From positions 1 through 64,000 of the forward strand of contig NZ_JAGIPR010000018.1 of assembly GCF_017877355.1 (NCBI RefSeq): 64,000 bases of DNA. Reading direction: 5' to 3'. Numbering within the stretch: position 1 is the first letter of the stretch; each line of letters begins with the position of its first letter. This stretch comes from Chryseobacterium jejuense (GTDB lineage Bacteria; Bacteroidota; Bacteroidia; Flavobacteriales; Weeksellaceae). Below are positions 1 through 8,159 of the stretch, one piece after another. The notes under the pieces were generated by a model. It had not been told where the DNA came from, ran no database searches, and was given only the letters and a program-made list of their open reading frames with translations. Position numbers and translations under genes: made by a program.

Positions 1-18
1 TTGAAAAAGTAGGTGGCC

Positions 19-91
19 GACTCGGTAGCTCAGCTGGTAGAGCAATACACTTTTAATGTATGGGTCCTGGGTTCGAATCCCAGCCGGGTCA
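19..91 (+). tRNA. tRNA-Lys (anticodon UUU), copy 1
   Basis: The sequence folds as a full cloverleaf. The acceptor stem GACTCGG pairs with CCGGGTC with one G-U pair. The anticodon stem ATACA/TGTAT encloses the loop CTTTTAA, giving anticodon TTT. The T arm is CTGGG-TTCGAAT-CCCAG. The discriminator base is A and no CCA is encoded, as usual in Bacteroidota. It is identical to the copy 140 bases downstream. Confidence 0.97.
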
Positions 92-94
92 CAA

Positions 95-122
95 ACTAAA
101 AAGCTGCTGTTTTTAGTAGTTT
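95..122 (+). terminator. AT-rich hairpin between the two tRNAs
   Basis: ACTAAAAA (95-102) pairs with TTTTTAGT (110-117) around a 7-base loop, followed by a short T run. It is weak and lies between the tRNA copies. It may be a processing or partial termination signal rather than a full terminator. Confidence 0.35.
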
Positions 123-158
123 TTACAAAAAATAATTTACTTGAAAAAGTAGGTGGCC

Positions 159-231
159 GACTCGGTAGCTCAGCTGGTAGAGCAATACACTTTTAATGTA
201 TGGGTCCTGGGTTCGAATCCCAGCCGGGTCA
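159..231 (+). tRNA. tRNA-Lys (anticodon UUU), copy 2
   Basis: Identical base for base to the first copy, with the same cloverleaf and TTT anticodon. It is followed 9 bases later by a strong intrinsic terminator, so the two tRNAs are probably one transcript that ends here. Confidence 0.97.
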
Positions 232-240
232 CAAATGAAA

Positions 241-268
241 AGAACTACAATTTTGTAGTTCTTTTTTG
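241..268 (+). terminator. Intrinsic terminator of the tRNA-Lys unit
   Basis: AGAACTACAA (241-250) pairs perfectly with TTGTAGTTCT (253-262) around a 2-base TT spacer, and six T residues follow. This is a canonical Rho-independent terminator. Confidence 0.9.
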
Positions 269-284
269 TTTTATACTGTATATT

Positions 285-464
285 TCATGACAGTAACTTT
301 TGATATTTTTGATCAGCAAAAGCACCAAAGACAAACTTTTCAACAGTTTGATTTTCAATATCAGTTTCCATTCTGAGTTTCTCAGTGTTCATCGCTTCCT
401 GATAGGTGGCTTCAAAGGATTCAGGGAATTGTTCAAGGCTTTCCAGACGGATCGTTCGATACAT
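285..464 (-). pseudogene. GNAT acetyltransferase, N-terminal remnant
   Basis: A 59-codon reading frame on the minus strand encodes MYRTIRLESLEQFPESFEA, then a segment ending FVFGAFADQKYQKLLS before a stop at 285-287. It reads like the first third of a GNAT-family N-acetyltransferase, with the usual opening IRLESL and the first core strand FVFGAFADQ. The frame stays open upstream to about 527 and encodes NIEYRKLLSYESS, also typical of the family start. The acetyl-CoA binding loop and everything after it are missing, so the gene is a fragment. The following 380 bases up to the next gene contain no convincing coding sequence. Confidence 0.65.
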
Positions 465-848
465 TGAACTCTCATAGGATAAAAGTTTCCGATATTCAAT
501 ATTAATGTTGGATTTTATGATGATAATTTAAAGTTATTTTTTTTAATATGTGAATATAGTTTAGTGTTTTATATTTAATAAGTTAAAATTATACATAGTT
601 TTTCGAATGTTGTACAGAAAATGTAACACTTTAAACTTCAGGTAGTCTTATTATATAGATATTGATGATATAAATTATGTATATTTATATCATGAATTAA
701 AGAGAATATCAAATTATTGACAGGTTTTTTAACTTATCCATAAAAAATGCATAAGTAGGTATATGAAAATACCATTGAAAAGAAAAAAGTAAATTAAAAA
801 CTAGTTATTATTAAAAATATTGTAACATATTCAATACTCATAAAAGAG
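465..848. other. AT-rich intergenic region, no gene seen
   Basis: Very AT-rich sequence between the GNAT fragment and the first TPR-HTH regulator gene. It presumably holds that gene's promoter. I see no clean TAnnTTTG box, no strong hairpin and no coding sequence beyond the 5' end of the GNAT remnant. Confidence 0.5.
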
Positions 849-2279
849 ATGATGATCTGTGCAATGAGCATAGGTATATTGTGGTGTATTGTCTCATGTA
901 ATAAGAACTCTCAGGACAAAGAGAGGGATAAGTTTGACTCTGTTCTGATAAAAAAGAGTGCAGACTTACAGCTTGGAGGTGAGTACGAAGCACTTATTGA
1001 ACTTAATGTTGAGTATCTGAAAAAAGCAAACAAAATGAGATATAAAGAAGGAATTGCCCTTTGTTATCTTAATATGGCAGAGGTAAATATTTCTGCAGGA
1101 AACTATGAGAAAGCTTTATTTTTTTTCAATAAGGCAGAAAACGACCTGAAAAATTCAGAAAATGGTTTTCATAAGGCAGCTTTCTATGATGATTATAGTC
1201 TGTATTATTCTCATCTTAAGTTGCATGATAAAGCCATAACATATAATAGTAAAGCATTTTTATATCTAAAAGAAGCAAAAGATTCAGAACTTAAAAGAAA
1301 ACTTCTTCCCAGGCTTCATATCAATAAAGGTATTAATTATATTTTTAAAGGATGGTATGGAACTTCTCTGAAATCCTTTCTAAAGGGAAATGCATTGGAA
1401 AACTCAGCATATAGTAACTGTATGGTTGCTCAATACTATCTATTCAGGCACCAAACGGATTCTGCAGAGGTATATATTAAACGGGCGGATGAAAAGATGC
1501 TCAGCCAAAAGACAAGTGATGCAGAATCTCTATGGGTGTATTATACCATGGGATACTACTATAATGAGGTAAATAATAATGAACAGGCAGAAAAGGCACT
1601 TAAAAAAGCTCTTGAAATCAATATTAAAACAAGACGTACTTATTCTTCACATATCCAAAATGTTTATAAATCTCTTGCAGAGCTTTACAAAAAAAAGAAT
1701 GATGGAGGTAAAGCTTATTACTACTTGAGAAAATATATGGAAGAGGAAGGGCGTTTGGATGTGGCACGCCTCGATACAATGAATAAAGCAACGGAGAATT
1801 TTATTTCCGAGCTAAAGCCTGAGTCTGACTGGCACAGAAGTGATTTGCCTCTGGCTATTGCGCTATCCATCACTGCATTAACTGTTTCCGGTATATATGT
1901 TCAGAAAACAATTAAAACTCAAAGGCTCAGAAAAAGAGCTTTAAAGGAAGAAACAGAAGAATTGAAAAGCCATGTAAGAGCAAAAATGCTGAAGGAAGTG
2001 ACTGAGCTCGCCCAAAAAAACGATTCCTCATTCCTGATGAAATTTAAAGACCTGCATCCGGATTTTATAAATACTCTTTTAAAAATCAATCCGGATCTTG
2101 AAAACTCTGAGCTTACCTTTTGTGCCATGCTGAAACTTCATTTTTCATCCAAAGAAATTGCCGATTATACCTTTGTACAGCACAGATCTGTTCAACAAAA
2201 AAAATACAGAATAAGGAAAAGACTTAATATTCCCGGAGAAGAGGACATTTATGTTTTTTTTGATAAAATTAGCAGTTAA
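849..2279 (+). CDS. Membrane-anchored TPR protein with C-terminal HTH domain
   Basis: A 476-residue putative signal-responsive regulator. Residues 1-17 form a lipoprotein signal ending in the lipobox IVSC, so the N-terminus is probably lipidated outside the cytoplasm. Residues 30-330 are helical repeats of TPR type (for example GNYEKALFFFNKAENDL and EQAEKALKKALEINI). One membrane span follows (LPLAIALSITALTVSGIYV, about 337-357), then a basic coiled coil. The C-terminal 60 residues contain a LuxR/response-regulator-like helix-turn-helix (SSKEIADYTFVQHRSVQQKK). The topology implied is TPR sensor outside and DNA-binding domain inside. The next gene is a close paralogue in the same orientation. 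The ligand and target genes are unknown. Confidence 0.8.
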   Translation: MMICAMSIGILWCIVSCNKNSQDKERDKFDSVLIKKSADLQLGGEYEALIELNVEYLKKANKMRYKEGIALCYLNMAEVNISAGNYEKALFFFNKAENDLKNSENGFHKAAFYDDYSLYYSHLKLHDKAITYNSKAFLYLKEAKDSELKRKLLPRLHINKGINYIFKGWYGTSLKSFLKGNALENSAYSNCMVAQYYLFRHQTDSAEVYIKRADEKMLSQKTSDAESLWVYYTMGYYYNEVNNNEQAEKALKKALEINIKTRRTYSSHIQNVYKSLAELYKKKNDGGKAYYYLRKYMEEEGRLDVARLDTMNKATENFISELKPESDWHRSDLPLAIALSITALTVSGIYVQKTIKTQRLRKRALKEETEELKSHVRAKMLKEVTELAQKNDSSFLMKFKDLHPDFINTLLKINPDLENSELTFCAMLKLHFSSKEIADYTFVQHRSVQQKKYRIRKRLNIPGEEDIYVFFDKISS

Positions 2280-2395
2280 AAGAATAATGAACTAATGCTG
2301 TTATGTGCAATTTAAAAAAATGTAATACCGCTTTGTTTAAAAAGTCATTTTTTAATCTTAATTTATACAAAAATTCAGTTAAAGGAAAAAGCATT

Positions 2396-3817
2396 ATGAT
2401 CCGCGTTTTACTTTTTATTGTACCCATTATTCTGATGTCTTGTAACCCGAATTCCAGGGAATACGAAAAAAGCTTTGACATCCCTTTAATGAAGCAAAAT
2501 GAAGAATTCAGATTAGCTGGACAATATGATTCTTTGGTTGATCTTAATAAAAAATACTACAAAATAGCAGAGAAAATAGGGTATGAAGATGGTAAAGCTT
2601 TATGTTATATAAATTTAGCGAGAGTCAATATATCCCTGGAAAATTATCAAAAATCCAATATTCTTTTTAATAATGCTCAGGAAATTCTGGAAAAATCAGA
2701 CAATCCTTTGCATAAAGCTATATTTTACAATTATTACGGTAGACTTAATTCTGAGCTGAGAAGAATTGATAAAGCATTTGAGTACAATAATGAGGCATTA
2801 AAGAATATTGAGAAAAGTGAGGATTCCGAATTAAAAAGGAGAACTCTTTATAATATTTATATAGAACAGGGAGATTATTATACCCAAAAAAAGAATCCCA
2901 AGGCTGCTCTGGAATATTTTCAGGAAGCAAGAAAATTTGATAAAACCGGTATTGCAGATTGTACAATAAGTGATTATATATACATGCATAAAAATAAGGA
3001 TTCAACTTATAAATATATAACAAGTGCTTATCATAAAATGATTGTCAGAAATAAAGAGGATGCTATTGCTCTTAATATTCATACAATTATGGGGGAATAT
3101 TACCTTTATTATAATGAACATGATAAGGCAGAAAAAGAATTTTTAAGGGCTTTGGAGATTGATAAAAAAACCAGACATATTTTTGCTCAGTATACAAAGT
3201 ATATTTATAATGATCTTAGGACTTTATATGAAATAACAGGAGATAAAGAAAAAGCTTACTTTTATCTGAATGCTTACACTGAAGCAAAAAATAAGACCAA
3301 TGCAGCATTATTGGCAACCATTAATCAGGATATGGAATCTTTTATTTCAGTATCAAAAACTGATGCTGAACAACATAGAAGTAAGGTTCAATGGGTTATT
3401 TTTCTGTCTCTTGCAGGACTTTCTTTACTGGCAGTCTATTCGTGGAGAATCATCAATATTTTGAGGAAAAGAAAGGCTGACCTGAGATCTGAGGCTGAAA
3501 ACCTGAAAAACAGGATTCATGATAACAGGCAGGAAGAAATCATTGAGATGGCCAAAAGGAATGATTCTGGATTTCTTATTTGTTTTAAAGAAGTATATCC
3601 TGGATATATAGAACAACTTTTAGCCATTAACTCTAACCTTGAAACTTCAGAGCTGGTTTTCTGTGCCATGCTGAAGCTGCATTTTACTTCTAAGGAAATT
3701 GCCAATTATACACTTGTTCAGCATAGAACCATTCAGCAGAAAAAATACAGGATCCGGAAAAAAATGAATATTCCCACAGAAACAGATATTTATGTTTTCT
3801 TTGATCGTATTAAATGA
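2396..3817 (+). CDS. TPR-HTH regulator, paralogue of the upstream gene
   Basis: 473 residues with the same architecture as its neighbour: lipoprotein signal with lipobox LMSC, TPR repeats, one transmembrane helix (VIFLSLAGLSLLAVYSW), coiled coil, and C-terminal HTH (TSKEIANYTLVQHRTIQQKK). The frame is open from 2303, but I start at 2396 because MIRVLLFIVPIILMSC is a complete signal peptide and the upstream 31 residues are lysine/asparagine-rich without signal character. It lies about 115 bases after the previous gene, and a decayed third family member follows directly. The three copies are probably products of tandem duplication. Confidence 0.8.
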   Translation: MIRVLLFIVPIILMSCNPNSREYEKSFDIPLMKQNEEFRLAGQYDSLVDLNKKYYKIAEKIGYEDGKALCYINLARVNISLENYQKSNILFNNAQEILEKSDNPLHKAIFYNYYGRLNSELRRIDKAFEYNNEALKNIEKSEDSELKRRTLYNIYIEQGDYYTQKKNPKAALEYFQEARKFDKTGIADCTISDYIYMHKNKDSTYKYITSAYHKMIVRNKEDAIALNIHTIMGEYYLYYNEHDKAEKEFLRALEIDKKTRHIFAQYTKYIYNDLRTLYEITGDKEKAYFYLNAYTEAKNKTNAALLATINQDMESFISVSKTDAEQHRSKVQWVIFLSLAGLSLLAVYSWRIINILRKRKADLRSEAENLKNRIHDNRQEEIIEMAKRNDSGFLICFKEVYPGYIEQLLAINSNLETSELVFCAMLKLHFTSKEIANYTLVQHRTIQQKKYRIRKKMNIPTETDIYVFFDRIK

Positions 3818-3877
3818 TTAATGAACGTTGTTCTTAATAAAAAAATTATCTCTCTCTTAGATTAAGATAATAAAAAC

Positions 3878-4224
3878 ATCATATTCCGTGTCTTTCTTTA
3901 CTTGTTACTTCTTTTTTTATTTCATGCAGTTTTGATGAAGAAGGGAAGATTCCGGACGCTGGGAGAGTATGATTCTCTGGCTACTCTAAACAAAAATTAT
4001 TAGCGGCAGACGGAAAAGTGAAGTATAAGGCCAGAAAAGCTTTATGCGGTGTGAATTGGGTGTTCTGTGCTCTGCTGAAACTTCATTTTACTTCCAAGAA
4101 AATTGCCCAGCTATGCTTCTATCCAGCACCGGACTGTTCAATAGAAAAAATATAGAAGCAGAAAACAGTTTAACCTTCCAACAGAAACCAATATTTTGAT
4201 CAGTTTTTTGATGACTTAATGTAG
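3878..4224 (+). pseudogene. Third TPR-HTH paralogue, collapsed by internal deletion
   Basis: Fragments of the same family are recognisable in order: an N-terminal hydrophobic stretch and VLMKKGRFRTLGEYDSL (compare EFRLAGQYDSLVDL in the intact neighbour), a stop, then KYKARKALCGVN (compare YEDGKALCYIN), then directly WVFCALLKLHFTSKKIAQ and, in a shifted frame, YASIQHRTVQ-stop-KKYRSRKQFNLPTET. The central TPR repeats and the membrane helix, more than 300 residues, are deleted. There are several stops and at least one frameshift. It is followed by its own terminator hairpin. Confidence 0.85.
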
Positions 4225-4230
4225 AAAAAA

Positions 4231-4278
4231 AACTGTCTGATGCATCACATCAGACAGTGTTTCGAAATGTTTTTTTTT
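4231..4278 (+). terminator. Terminator after the TPR-HTH array
   Basis: ACTGTCTGATG (4232-4242) pairs perfectly over 11 bases with CATCAGACAGT (4248-4258), with a 5-base loop. A run of nine T residues follows at 4270-4278, after a short spacer. Confidence 0.7.
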
Positions 4279-4812
4279 CGCCACCTGAATTTTCTTAGTG
4301 GTCTTGAGTCCAAATATGAAAATTTTTAATCAAATAATAAAAAATAGGTCTACTACACGAGTACTACAGATCATGTTTTTGTGTTTAATACATTGAAAAT
4401 CAATCTATTGATTATTTTGTGTGTTTTTGATGTTAATGCATATGAATTTTAGGAAGCTCTATGAAATGAAGTCCTAAGAATATAAGATATGAACTATTTC
4501 AAAAGAACTTTTTGTATTTTTTATCTAAACATTTCCTATTATGTTCTATTTATAAAAGTAGTATTTACTTTTTTTGTTTGATTATAGTTGTTTGATAATC
4601 AGTGCTGTGTGTTAGTGCTGTACAAGTGTAGTAGGTGTTTTTTTTACTTTTTTCGATTTAAAATATAGATTTGTAACCGTATCTCGAACGTGATGTGATG
4701 AATGATTAAAGTTTTTGAGATGATATAACTTGCTAATATAAAGGAAAGTATGTGGTGATTATCAAAAACGATAAAACACTTACAATACAGTTAATTAAAA
4801 AATAAAGCACAA
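4279..4812. other. Gene-free AT-rich region
   Basis: About 530 bases without a reading frame of coding character on either strand. I see no clear promoter box or strong hairpin. It may hold promoters for the small hairpin-bearing units that follow. Confidence 0.4.
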
Positions 4813-4903
4813 ATGGGGACTCCGGTAAAGGAATCTACCGGAGATAAAAGTAGCATTTAATTTAGTTGGGAAATAGCTGTCTCAATATTTGAGGCAGCTA
4901 TTT
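4813..4903 (+). other. Possible small RNA or micro-peptide unit with two strong hairpins
   Basis: A 15-codon frame (4813-4860, MGTPVKESTGDKSSI) spans a hairpin in which CTCCGGTA (4820-4827) pairs with TACCGGAG (4836-4843). It is followed by a 15-base-pair hairpin, AAATAGCTGTCTCAA (4871-4885) with a near-perfect complement at 4889-4903. No U run follows. The same GCTGTCTCA...TGAGGCAGC hairpin recurs at 5300-5321. I do not recognise a known RNA family. It could be a small RNA, a short translated leader, or only a repeated terminator-like element. Confidence 0.35.
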
Positions 4904-5234
4904 AATCCGCAAATTATGTTGAGTACATTTTTTAATCATATTTTTTTAAACACAAATGATAGAAAATGAAAGATACTATGATTCAGGATGTTCATATATA
5001 GTACATTATGTATATCCTGAAGCATTGGCTGATAAAGCAATGTTTTTTACAGTTGAAGTGTTTAGGGTTTCATTATGTTATCAGAAGAAAGCTGTTGTAT
5101 TGGCTGAAATCTCGTATAAAACTCTGAAATCAGTGCTTTGTTTAGTATGGTGTATGTTACAGTAATGATGAAACTTTAAAAATATAGTTATAAGAATAAA
5201 AAAACACACAAAATAGACCAATCCAAAAACACAA

Positions 5235-5333
5235 ATGAATCTCCAAAATCAGGATCTTAAAAGGAGAGAAGAAATATTTATTTTTTTAGAGGGAAAAACG
5301 GCTGTCTCAGTTGAGGCAGCCTTTTTATTATAA
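5235..5333 (+). other. Second small unit: 32-codon ORF running into a terminator
   Basis: An ATG in the context ACACAAATG, the same as at 4813 and 4956, opens a 32-codon frame starting MNLQNQDLKRREE. Its last third runs through the terminator at 5298-5328, which argues against a normal gene or implies that only the first part matters. It has the same layout as the unit at 4813: ACAAATG start, an internal CTCC...GGAG arm pair, and a GCTGTCTCA hairpin at the end. Confidence 0.3.
5298..5328 (+). terminator. Intrinsic terminator
   Basis: GGCTGTCTCA (5300-5309) pairs with TGAGGCAGCC (5312-5321), one G-U pair, 2-base spacer, followed by five T residues. It ends a transcript on the plus strand, although no conventional gene precedes it for about 1 kb. 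Confidence 0.8.
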
Positions 5334-5346
5334 AGTTAGGAAGATG

Positions 5347-5370
5347 GAGCAGGGAAGCAGGAAGTTATTG
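5347..5370 (+). repeat. Dispersed repeat fragment (GGGAAGC..GGAAGTTATTG type)
   Basis: GAGCAGGGAAGCAGGAAGTT followed by ATTG matches the GGAAGCTGGGAGTTATTG elements at 10.8-11.2, 46.4 and 52.4 kb. Here it is a single arm at the 3' side of the monooxygenase gene. Confidence 0.6.
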
Positions 5371-5434
5371 TGATGTATAAAACAATGATATTGTGACAAC
5401 CTAAGGAAATTTTGAATTTTATTCTTCCAGTTTT

Positions 5435-6595
5435 TTATCTTAAATGTCCGTTAAAGAACTCCAGCATGGTTGCTAAGGCCGTTTCAGAATGCATACGCTC
5501 TCCGTTTTCAAGAGATTCTTTGGTTGCATCTGCAGCTCGTTTCTGCATATGGATTTCATAATGGGAAATAGCTTCCTGTAAAGAGGTATAGCGGCTATCT
5601 GTTAAATGTTCACTGAGTTCCAGGGCATCAAGCATTGCCATATTGGCTCCTTCTCCCGCAAATGGAGGCATAACATGGGCAGCATCACCCATTAAAGTTA
5701 TATTTGATTTTGTTTCCCAGCTTTGATTCAATGGCATAGCATAGATAGGACGGGGAATGAAAGGAGTAGCAGCATTTTCAAACAGTTCATGCCATATTTC
5801 ATTCCATTCCGGGTATTCTGTTTTAAACCATTGAAGAATGGCTGTATTATCTGAGAAATCCAGTTCGGAATTTGCTGCCCAGTTTTCATCAGCTTTAAAG
5901 CTTGCATAAAATCCAAGATCACCATTTTCCTTTTGGCCCATCAGTATATTTTTAGAATTCCCAAAGGCCATTATTTTCCCACCATTAATCAATGCATTGA
6001 TACGGGGAGCATGTTGTTTCGAAACAATTCCTTCCAGCATAATAACTCCCGAATACACCGGTTTGTTACCTGTGAGATAAGGACGGATCTTGGAATGAGC
6101 TCCATCTGCAGCAATCACAAGGTCTGCATAAGCCGATGTCCTGTTTTTAAAATGAATCAACCAGCCCTCGTTTTGAGGTTCCATGGAGATAAAGTGACTG
6201 TCCCATACAACGGTGTCCTGCTGAAGAGATTCCAGCAACATATTTCTCAAAGGCCCACGATCTATTTCAGGACGGAAATGCTCAGCTCCGAAATCCTCGT
6301 CTGGTTTGGTATCATGGTCACTGAATAGAATTTCAGCCTGTTCATTCATGATAAGTGTTTTATCTGCCCCGGGGCGGAATGTCTTTTTAAATTCTTCTAG
6401 TAAATCAGCTTTACTTATGGCTGCCAGTCCTGAATTTTCATGCATATCAAGGGGAGAACCTTGCACACGTGCTTCTTTATTTAAGTCTCTTTCGTATACT
6501 TTTACATGGGCATTTTTAAGCTGTAAAAGTCTTGCCAGTGTCAATCCGGCAGAGCCACCACCTACGATAGCTATTGATATATTGTCTATCAGCAT
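5435..6595 (-). CDS. FAD-dependent monooxygenase, TetX-like
   Basis: 386 residues of a group A flavin monooxygenase. The visible motifs are the N-terminal dinucleotide fold IVGGGSAGLTLARLL (about 9-23), the DG motif LVIAADGAHSKIRP (about 158-171), and the GD motif LMGDAAHVMPPFAGEGAN (about 299-316), which also binds FAD. The opening YERDLNKEARVQG and the segment MPPFAGEG are arranged as in Tet(X) tetracycline-inactivating monooxygenases, whose usual length is about 380-390. The substrate cannot be deduced from this. Other members of the family act on unrelated aromatic compounds. An AraC regulator lies 25 bases upstream in the same direction, so the two are probably cotranscribed. Confidence 0.85.
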   Translation of the reverse strand: MLIDNISIAIVGGGSAGLTLARLLQLKNAHVKVYERDLNKEARVQGSPLDMHENSGLAAISKADLLEEFKKTFRPGADKTLIMNEQAEILFSDHDTKPDEDFGAEHFRPEIDRGPLRNMLLESLQQDTVVWDSHFISMEPQNEGWLIHFKNRTSAYADLVIAADGAHSKIRPYLTGNKPVYSGVIMLEGIVSKQHAPRINALINGGKIMAFGNSKNILMGQKENGDLGFYASFKADENWAANSELDFSDNTAILQWFKTEYPEWNEIWHELFENAATPFIPRPIYAMPLNQSWETKSNITLMGDAAHVMPPFAGEGANMAMLDALELSEHLTDSRYTSLQEAISHYEIHMQKRAADATKESLENGERMHSETALATMLEFFNGHLR

Positions 6596-6620
6596 TGTAT
6601 TTAAATTTTACAGGACAAAA

Positions 6621-7376
6621 TTACTGTCCCTTCAGCACTGATAATAGTATAAATCGGTCATCTTTATTTTTGGATAATTCTTTGGGAGCAACACCAGAAA
6701 ATTTTTTAACCTCCTTAATGAAATGATTCTGATCTGTATAATTAAGTTCCGGAAATAATCTGCCTTGTGCAATATGCTCTAAAGAAGCTCTGAAACGTAA
6801 GATCGTAGAATAGGCCTTTAAAGACAGGCCCAGTTGCTTTGTAAAATAACGATTGATCTGCCTGCTGTTCCAGTTCACTTTTTCAGACAGTTCTTTCACG
6901 CTCATTTCGCCTTTTGATGCATAGATCAGCTTAAAAAGCTTACGTTTTTTCTCATCTGTTTTCTGGGGAATAAGTTCCTTTATCTTTTGTATTGCTTTGG
7001 TACAGCAAAGTTCAAAATTCTGTAAATCATCAGCTTTAAAGTTCCAGAAATCCTTGGGAAGCTCTTTTGTTGTATTAAGTATGTCGGCAATGGTTGTATT
7101 TAAAATATATTCAACGGCAATAGGTTTAAAACTGACAACAAAAGCCTGTGTTTGTGGCAGAATCTGCCTTTGTTCAGGATATGTTTCCAATCCGATAAGA
7201 GCCACCTGAAAAGGTTCCGAAGAAGATTGTATAAAAAATAAATCAACCCTTCCATCCGGAATAATAACCACTTCCTTCGCCTCATCCGACCGGTTATGGA
7301 AAGTCCCCAGATTTTCTACAAAATCTGCAATACTTTGATCTGGTTCAATGAAATGAAACTGAAAGTCACGATCCAT
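6621..7376 (-). CDS. AraC-family transcriptional regulator
   Basis: 251 residues. The N-terminal 150 residues are a sensor-like domain resembling the DUF6597 type often fused to AraC domains (VVIIPDGRVDLFFIQ). Residues 160-245 are the AraC double HTH (SVKELSEKVNWNSRQINRYF, then LNYTDQNHFIKEVKKFSG with the family motif for the second helix). It is encoded immediately upstream of the TetX-like monooxygenase with a 25-base gap and is the obvious candidate to control it. The effector is unknown. Confidence 0.88.
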   Translation of the reverse strand: MDRDFQFHFIEPDQSIADFVENLGTFHNRSDEAKEVVIIPDGRVDLFFIQSSSEPFQVALIGLETYPEQRQILPQTQAFVVSFKPIAVEYILNTTIADILNTTKELPKDFWNFKADDLQNFELCCTKAIQKIKELIPQKTDEKKRKLFKLIYASKGEMSVKELSEKVNWNSRQINRYFTKQLGLSLKAYSTILRFRASLEHIAQGRLFPELNYTDQNHFIKEVKKFSGVAPKELSKNKDDRFILLSVLKGQ

Positions 7377-7682
7377 AATAAATAAAAGGGAGTAATATTC
7401 TTTAACAGATTAAATTACAAAAATATGCCTAATCCCAGATAAATTATTATTTAAATTAGGTTGAACCAAAATCATATGCCTAAATGAAACCTGTTTATTA
7501 GTAGCTCAAAGTCTATGCGCTTATGTAGTTTAATTTTCCACCACATAAGGACACCGAAAATATCACAGGATTTTAAAAATATTTGCGCATTTGTGGGCTT
7601 AAAATATACCTGAATATATAAGAAATATACCTGTTTTAATACTTTAAACCAGTCTATTTTTGTGGGTATAACGTAAAAGATT
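7377..7682. other. Divergent promoter region
   Basis: 306 bases between the AraC gene (minus) and the truncated oxidoreductase (plus). On the plus strand a -7 box TATTTTTG lies at 7655-7662, 20 bases before the ATG at 7683. The middle part (about 7530-7600) reads like degenerate dispersed intergenic sequence found elsewhere in the window ('ttgcgcatttgtgggc' type). No gene was seen. Confidence 0.5.
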
Positions 7683-8159
7683 ATGAAAGCAATCGTATTG
7701 GAACAGTTCGGTGGAACAGAGCATCTTGTTGAAAAAGAAATTGAAAAACCGGGCATCAAAGATCATGAAGTTCTTGTTAAGGTAAAAGCCTTCAGTATCA
7801 ATCCTGTAGATGTTAAAGTACGGGGTAGAAAGGCTCCACTAGCAGAAAGTCTAGCTCAATATAATCCGTTGATTTTAGGTTGGGATATTTCCGGAGTGAT
7901 TGTTGAAGCAGGAAGTGAAATCACTTCATGTAAGATCGGAGATGAAGTCTTTGGGATGGTTAATTTTGCCGGACACGGTAAAGCCTATGCTGAATACGTA
8001 GCAGTTCCGGCAGAACATTTAGCAGTTAAGCCTAAAAATGTTACACATACTGAAGCGGCGGCCAGCACTTTGGCAGCATTGACTGCCTGGCAGGCTTTTG
8101 ACAGTTATGGTAAGCTAAGATCAACTTACTCAATAAAAGATCATCATTTCGAAAAATAG
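7683..8159 (+). pseudogene. Zinc-independent quinone oxidoreductase (MDR family), truncated
   Basis: 158 residues. Residues 1-147 are a normal GroES-like N-terminal half of an NADPH:quinone reductase-type medium-chain dehydrogenase (KVKAFSINPVDVKVR, GWDISGVIVEAGSEI, EAAASTLAALTAWQAF). Family members run to about 310-330 residues. After YGKLR the homologous sequence stops, and 12 unrelated residues lead to a stop codon that overlaps the 3' end of the convergent acetyltransferase gene. The NADPH-binding Rossmann half is therefore missing. A deletion that joined the oxidoreductase to the 3' flank of the acetyltransferase explains this. The product is probably inactive. Confidence 0.8.

Larger units (their letters stand above)
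1..235 (+). repeat. Tandem duplication carrying tRNA-Lys
   Basis: Bases 1-94 and 141-234 are identical and include a complete tRNA plus 18 bases of its upstream flank. The copies lie in direct orientation with a 140-base period. Only the spacer after the tRNA differs. This looks like a recent local duplication, or two copies kept identical by gene conversion. The left edge of the window may cut further copies. Confidence 0.95.

Noticed and set aside
241..268. Possible attachment site at the tRNA-Lys 3' end
   Set aside because: No integrase gene and no further partial copy of the tRNA 3' end were seen. The repeat is explained by tandem duplication of the tRNA.
4956..5165. A 69-codon plus-strand frame in the gene desert
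   Set aside because: It begins in the same ACACAAATG context as the neighbouring small units, but the product has no domain, no stable pattern of hydrophobicity and unusual composition. I could not support it as a gene.
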